From contig JADDKJ010000002.1 of NCBI GenBank assembly GCA_033717875.1, positions 62,001 to 126,000 of the forward strand: 64,000 bases of DNA, given 5' to 3'. The position numbers and the translations under genes were made by a program. This document shows, piece after piece, positions 60,380 through 64,000 of the stretch; positions within the stretch are counted from its first letter, which is position 1; each line of letters begins with the position of its first letter. The notes beneath the pieces are model-generated. The model saw nothing but the letters and a program-made list of their open reading frames with translations. It did no database searches and was not told where the DNA came from. This DNA is from SBBG01 sp033717875. GTDB lineage: Bacteria; Pseudomonadota; Gammaproteobacteria; Ga0077554; Ga007554.

Positions 60380-60468
60380 CGCCTGTAGCCGAAGGTTTTT
60401 TTGAGGGGTTTTGGAAAAACGATCAGCTTGGCGAGTTACCAACCCGCCCTACATTTGATCCAAGAAAG

Positions 60469-62946
60469 TCAGCGGCGAAAGTTTGCGTCTGTTGCCCACG
60501 GCGACTCCAGAAGCCAGCGCTCGAATTCCTCGATGGGCATGGGACGACTGATGAAATAACCCTGGGCCACATCACAGTTCAGCCCCTCCAGCAAATCATA
60601 GGCGCTTTTGTCTTCAACGCCTTCCGCAACGACCCTGAGGCCGATATTGTGCGCCAGATCGATCGTGGAGCGAACGATCACCGCGTCGCTCTCATCCACG
60701 GCCATGCCCATGACGAATGACTTGTCGATTTTCAGCTCATGGACAGGCAATTGCTTGAGATAGGCCAGCGAGGAATAACCCGTACCGAAATCGTCGATGG
60801 ACAACCCCACGCCCATCTCGCGCAAACCGCCAAGCACTGTCAGGGCGCGGGCCGGATCCGCCATCATGGCGGTTTCGGTGATTTCGAAACAGAGCCGGGA
60901 CGACTGTGTGCGCATGTCCTGCAAAAGCGATGCAAGGACTTTGGGGAATTGGCTGTCCAGTAGATTGCGCGCCGACAGATTAACGGCGATGGTCAGCGTC
61001 AAACCTGCATCGTGCCACTTCCGGCATTGTTCGACGGCTGCCCTCACCACCCACTCCGTGAGAGGATTGATCAAACCGACTTGCTCCGCCAGGGGGATGA
61101 ATCCATCGGGGAACATCAAGCCATAACGGGGATGACGCCATCTGACCAGCGCCTCGGCGCCGATCACCCGGCCGGTCGACAGGGAAATCTTGGGCTGATA
61201 ATAAAGAATGAGGTCATTGTGCTCGATAGCGGCGCGCAATTCTCCCATGAGAGAGAGATTGCGCAGGCTGTGCTGGTCCTTGGTCGGGTCGTAAATCGCA
61301 TACCCCAGATTGCCGCGCTTGGCGACATACATCGCCACATCGGCGTGCCGCATCAGAGCGCCTTCGTCGCGGCCGTGATCGGGGAACATCGCGATGCCAA
61401 AACTCGCCCCGACATGCAACGAATGCTCCTCGATAACAAACGGCTCCTCCAGAACGGCCGCGAGTTTCTGCGCAATGGCGATCGCCTGATCGAGCTCCAC
61501 CGCCGGCAATACCATGGCGAACTCGTCCCCCCCCAGCCGTGCGATGGTATCCGACTCGCGCAGTGCGCCGCTCAGCCTCTGCGCCACCTGCTGCAAAATG
61601 AGATCGCCGTTCTGATGGCCGAGGGTATCGTTGATTTCCTTGAAGCGGTCAAGATCGGTCAGCACCAGGGCCAGTTGCGCTCCGTCGCGGCTGGCGCGCA
61701 GTATGGCCTGGCTGACCCGGTCCGAGAACAATGTGCGATTCGGCAAAGCAGTCAGCGCGTCGTGCAACGCTTGATACTCCAGCGCCGCCATCTGCTCTTT
61801 GCGTTCGGTGATATCACTGACAATGCCGATGAAGCGGCGCTGCCCGCCCAGCCGCATCTCGCTCACCGCGATGTCGATGGGGAACGTCGAACCATTCTTG
61901 CGTATGCCGATGACTTCACGCCGGGCGCCGATGATGCGCGCCTTGCCGGTATGCACGTAATTCTCGAGATATTCGTCGTGCATGCTCCGGTAAGGTTCGG
62001 GCATGAGCTTCTTGACGTTCTGGCCGACCAACTCGCTGGAAGCGTAACCGAACATCTTCTCGGCGGCCGGGTTAAGCGATTCGATAACGCCATGCTCATC
62101 AATGGTGATGATGGTATCCACCACATTATCCATCACCGCCCGGATGCGGGTCTCGTAAGCCTGCAAATCATCCTGCATGCGGTTGAAAACATCCGCCACA
62201 TCACCCAGCTCATCCTTGCGCAGCGCGAGCAGCCGGGCATTGCGGTCTCCCTGACCGGCCCGGACGATGGCGCTACGCAAGCTGCCGATCGGGCGCAGCA
62301 CACTCATGCGCAGCGAGCTCCACAGCGCCACGCCAAGAAACATCACCAGCAGACTTCCGGCCCCCCAGAGGTAATAGCGCATTTCCCGGATGCGCGCCTC
62401 GCCGCTCTCGGTGGAAACCATCAGCTTCAAAACGCCGCGCAGGGGCTCATTTTCGTATCCATGACACGCCAGGCACTCGGTTTTCGCGGCTATCGGCGCC
62501 AGCACCGTCATTGCCTCGGCATCGCGAGCGATCACAAACTGACCCTGCAATGCTTTCTGAAAAATGTCTGGAGGGGGTGGGATGGGATCGCGGGGCAGCG
62601 TGGCCGCACGCTGGAAGCGCGGCACGTTCAGATAACGATTGACCTGCTCCACCGTGGCGAGATCGGTAAACGCCTCCCGGCCGTCGCGGCGCAATACCTC
62701 GATGTCAATGATACCGGCCGTCCCGTGCATGCGATCCAGCCACTCGCGGGCGAGGGTACCCTGGCCGTTCAGCATCAATGTTTGCAGGCTGGCGAGCAAG
62801 GTCTTGGCGTGGGTTTGCGCCTGTTCTTTTTCCTCCTCGTAAATCGCCGCGGTCAATTGCCGTTGCAACCAGAGACCGGCGACGACCATCAGGCAAAGCA
62901 GCACGCCGGAAATAACCACCGCAAGACGAGTGCCGAGACTCCTCAT
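60469..62946 (-). CDS. c-heme-binding HAMP-PAS-GGDEF-EAL c-di-GMP sensor
   Basis: An 825-residue membrane protein. An N-terminal helix (about 8-27) and a second one (about 190-208) bracket a periplasmic domain that contains a single c-type heme motif, C158-L-A-C161-H162 (TECLACHGYENEP), as in Tll0287-like heme sensors. A HAMP linker (RPIGSLRSAI), a PAS domain (VVDTIITIDEHGVIESLNPA), a GGDEF domain with intact RLGGDEFAMVLP and an EAL domain with GAEALVRWRHPRYG, IDDFGTGYSSL and KIDKSFV follow. Redox state or a gas at the heme would tune c-di-GMP. It follows the propeller gene by 37 bp. Confidence 0.92.
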   Translation of the reverse strand: MRSLGTRLAVVISGVLLCLMVVAGLWLQRQLTAAIYEEEKEQAQTHAKTLLASLQTLMLNGQGTLAREWLDRMHGTAGIIDIEVLRRDGREAFTDLATVEQVNRYLNVPRFQRAATLPRDPIPPPPDIFQKALQGQFVIARDAEAMTVLAPIAAKTECLACHGYENEPLRGVLKLMVSTESGEARIREMRYYLWGAGSLLVMFLGVALWSSLRMSVLRPIGSLRSAIVRAGQGDRNARLLALRKDELGDVADVFNRMQDDLQAYETRIRAVMDNVVDTIITIDEHGVIESLNPAAEKMFGYASSELVGQNVKKLMPEPYRSMHDEYLENYVHTGKARIIGARREVIGIRKNGSTFPIDIAVSEMRLGGQRRFIGIVSDITERKEQMAALEYQALHDALTALPNRTLFSDRVSQAILRASRDGAQLALVLTDLDRFKEINDTLGHQNGDLILQQVAQRLSGALRESDTIARLGGDEFAMVLPAVELDQAIAIAQKLAAVLEEPFVIEEHSLHVGASFGIAMFPDHGRDEGALMRHADVAMYVAKRGNLGYAIYDPTKDQHSLRNLSLMGELRAAIEHNDLILYYQPKISLSTGRVIGAEALVRWRHPRYGLMFPDGFIPLAEQVGLINPLTEWVVRAAVEQCRKWHDAGLTLTIAVNLSARNLLDSQFPKVLASLLQDMRTQSSRLCFEITETAMMADPARALTVLGGLREMGVGLSIDDFGTGYSSLAYLKQLPVHELKIDKSFVMGMAVDESDAVIVRSTIDLAHNIGLRVVAEGVEDKSAYDLLEGLNCDVAQGYFISRPMPIEEFERWLLESPWATDANFRR

Positions 62947-62983
62947 GCCTGTATCCCGGCGCTCAGGTTATCCATGGCGGCTC

Positions 62984-64000
62984 TTACTTCATTTGTGCGG
63001 CGATATGGGCTACCCCGCCGAAGCTGCCTATCCACATGCTGCCATCGGCCGCATGCGCCATGGAAAATACGTTGTCCGCATACAGGCCGTCGGCGGTGGT
63101 CATCACGGTGAAACTCTTGCCATCGTCATTGAGCCGCGCCAGGCCATGGTTGGTGCCCGCCCATAATTTGCCCTGCGGATCCAGATACAGCATGAAGATG
63201 TGATTGGCCGGTAAACCATCCGCCGTGGTGAAATTACGCCATGTCTTGCCGTCGAAACGCGCCAGCCCCGCGCCCCAGGTGCCGCACCACACCACGCCCT
63301 GCCGATCGACCTTGAGCGAGATGATGTAGTTCGGATTGTAAGCCACGTTCACGTCCTGCAATCCTTGCTCGGCCTTCTGCTGTGCGTGATGCGAGGAAGA
63401 TTTGGCGGGGTCGTTGGTGGACTGTATCGCGTCGCGTACCGCCTCGAAGGGTGCGCCCAGCCCTTCCTCGTGCTGCCAGTTCTGCCACTGACCGTCCTTG
63501 TAACGCGCCAAGCCATCCTCGGTGGCGAACCACATCTCGCCGTTCTTGCCTTCCTCGACACCATACACCCACGGGTTGGGCAGGCCGCCCTTGGTGTTTT
63601 CGACGGTAAAGGTTTCCCATTTCGTCGGGTCTGTCAGCAATCCACCCTTGACGCGGTTCGCGCCGGACCAGGTAGCGATCCACGCATCGCCGTTGGATGC
63701 CTTGGTTACATCATAGACGAACTGATCGGCCAGACCGTCGGGAATATTGAGATTTCTCCATTTGTCGGCCTTGGGATCGTAGATCGACAACCCGCCGCCG
63801 TAGGTCCCGGCGAGAACCTGGTCACCCAGCTTGCTGACATGAAAAACGCCGTTGGAAAGCAGACCTTTGACCTTGTTATCGAAGATGCGGAAATTGTCGG
63901 TGCTCGAATCGTAACGGATGACGCCGCCGGACGTGGCGATCCAGATGATGTTGCCATCGGCGTACATGCTTTTCACGTTGCGGTTGCCGACGCGAAAGTG
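62984..64000 (-). CDS. Beta-propeller protein (two-component regulator propeller type), 5' end cut
   Basis: The reading frame continues past the right edge (HFRVGNRNVKSM is readable up to base 64000), so at least 338 residues are seen. It consists of repeated propeller blades such as NIIWIATSGGVIRYDSSTDN, VWCGTWGAGLARFDGKTWRN and LWAGTNHGLARLNDDGKSF, each with W-x-G/A-T-x-x-G-x-x-R, the Reg_prop pattern. It is probably periplasmic and lies directly upstream of the c-heme GGDEF-EAL gene, a likely partner. The sensed ligand and any additional domain lie outside the window. Confidence 0.85.
   Translation of the reverse strand, partial: HFRVGNRNVKSMYADGNIIWIATSGGVIRYDSSTDNFRIFDNKVKGLLSNGVFHVSKLGDQVLAGTYGGGLSIYDPKADKWRNLNIPDGLADQFVYDVTKASNGDAWIATWSGANRVKGGLLTDPTKWETFTVENTKGGLPNPWVYGVEEGKNGEMWFATEDGLARYKDGQWQNWQHEEGLGAPFEAVRDAIQSTNDPAKSSSHHAQQKAEQGLQDVNVAYNPNYIISLKVDRQGVVWCGTWGAGLARFDGKTWRNFTTADGLPANHIFMLYLDPQGKLWAGTNHGLARLNDDGKSFTVMTTADGLYADNVFSMAHAADGSMWIGSFGGVAHIAAQMK

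Overview
The window looks like a chromosomal segment of a GC-rich gammaproteobacterium. The evidence is the gene order dnaE-accA-tilS, rplU-rpmA-obgE with ispB divergent, dapF-DUF484-xerC, a class I adenylate cyclase (cyaA) with a Crp/Vfr-like regulator, bifunctional putA without a DNA-binding N-terminus, and E. coli-type ppa and aroE. I cannot resolve genus. NsrR, an FNR/Anr box, a globin and a c-heme sensor suggest a lifestyle with varying oxygen and nitrogen oxides (inference).

Layout. 1-8.2 kb is an accessory stretch: a cut-off RelE-type toxin, a DUF2971 gene, a succinate-semialdehyde dehydrogenase, higBA, a Fur-controlled small gene, an SDR, cca and an ElyC-like gene, then a DUF4160/DUF2442 pair and a Phd/RelE pair. 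8.19-13.63 kb is a complete compact type II-C CRISPR-Cas locus: a 14-repeat array on the + strand closed by a terminator, then cas2, cas1 and cas9 on the - strand, then a divergent tracrRNA of about 85 nt with anti-repeat, promoter and terminator. A perfect 27-nt piece of the CRISPR repeat lies alone at 6851-6877, 1.3 kb from the array, with the two small-gene pairs in between. This suggests that the array once reached further and was interrupted.

13.7-27.5 kb is mostly - strand housekeeping: putA, tilS, accA, dnaE, a pentapeptide protein, an esterase and cyaA. 27.5-36.5 kb mixes signalling genes (an FNR-box PAS-GGDEF protein, a FIST protein, a GAF-PAS-GGDEF-EAL protein) with tRNA-Pro, ispB, rplU, rpmA and obgE. 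36.9-51.5 kb holds nsrR, aroE, a periplasmic binding-like protein with a GGDEF-EAL partner, hemB, an adenylate kinase with a histone H1-like tail, ppa, a CDF exporter, dapF, DUF484, xerC, a globin, a secreted protein, an LpxL-type acyltransferase and crp. 51.5-64 kb holds a CHASE2 adenylate cyclase, an unusual FecR-TPR-beta-barrel protein with a lipoprotein, a BTAD/SARP-like regulator, a c-heme GGDEF-EAL sensor and a beta-propeller protein cut by the window edge.

Two themes run through the segment. The first is dense nucleotide second-messenger signalling: two unrelated adenylate cyclases plus Crp, and four GGDEF proteins of which three also carry EAL. The second is a set of short dispersed intergenic palindromes in at least three families. 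Some of them supply the stop codons of the genes they adjoin.
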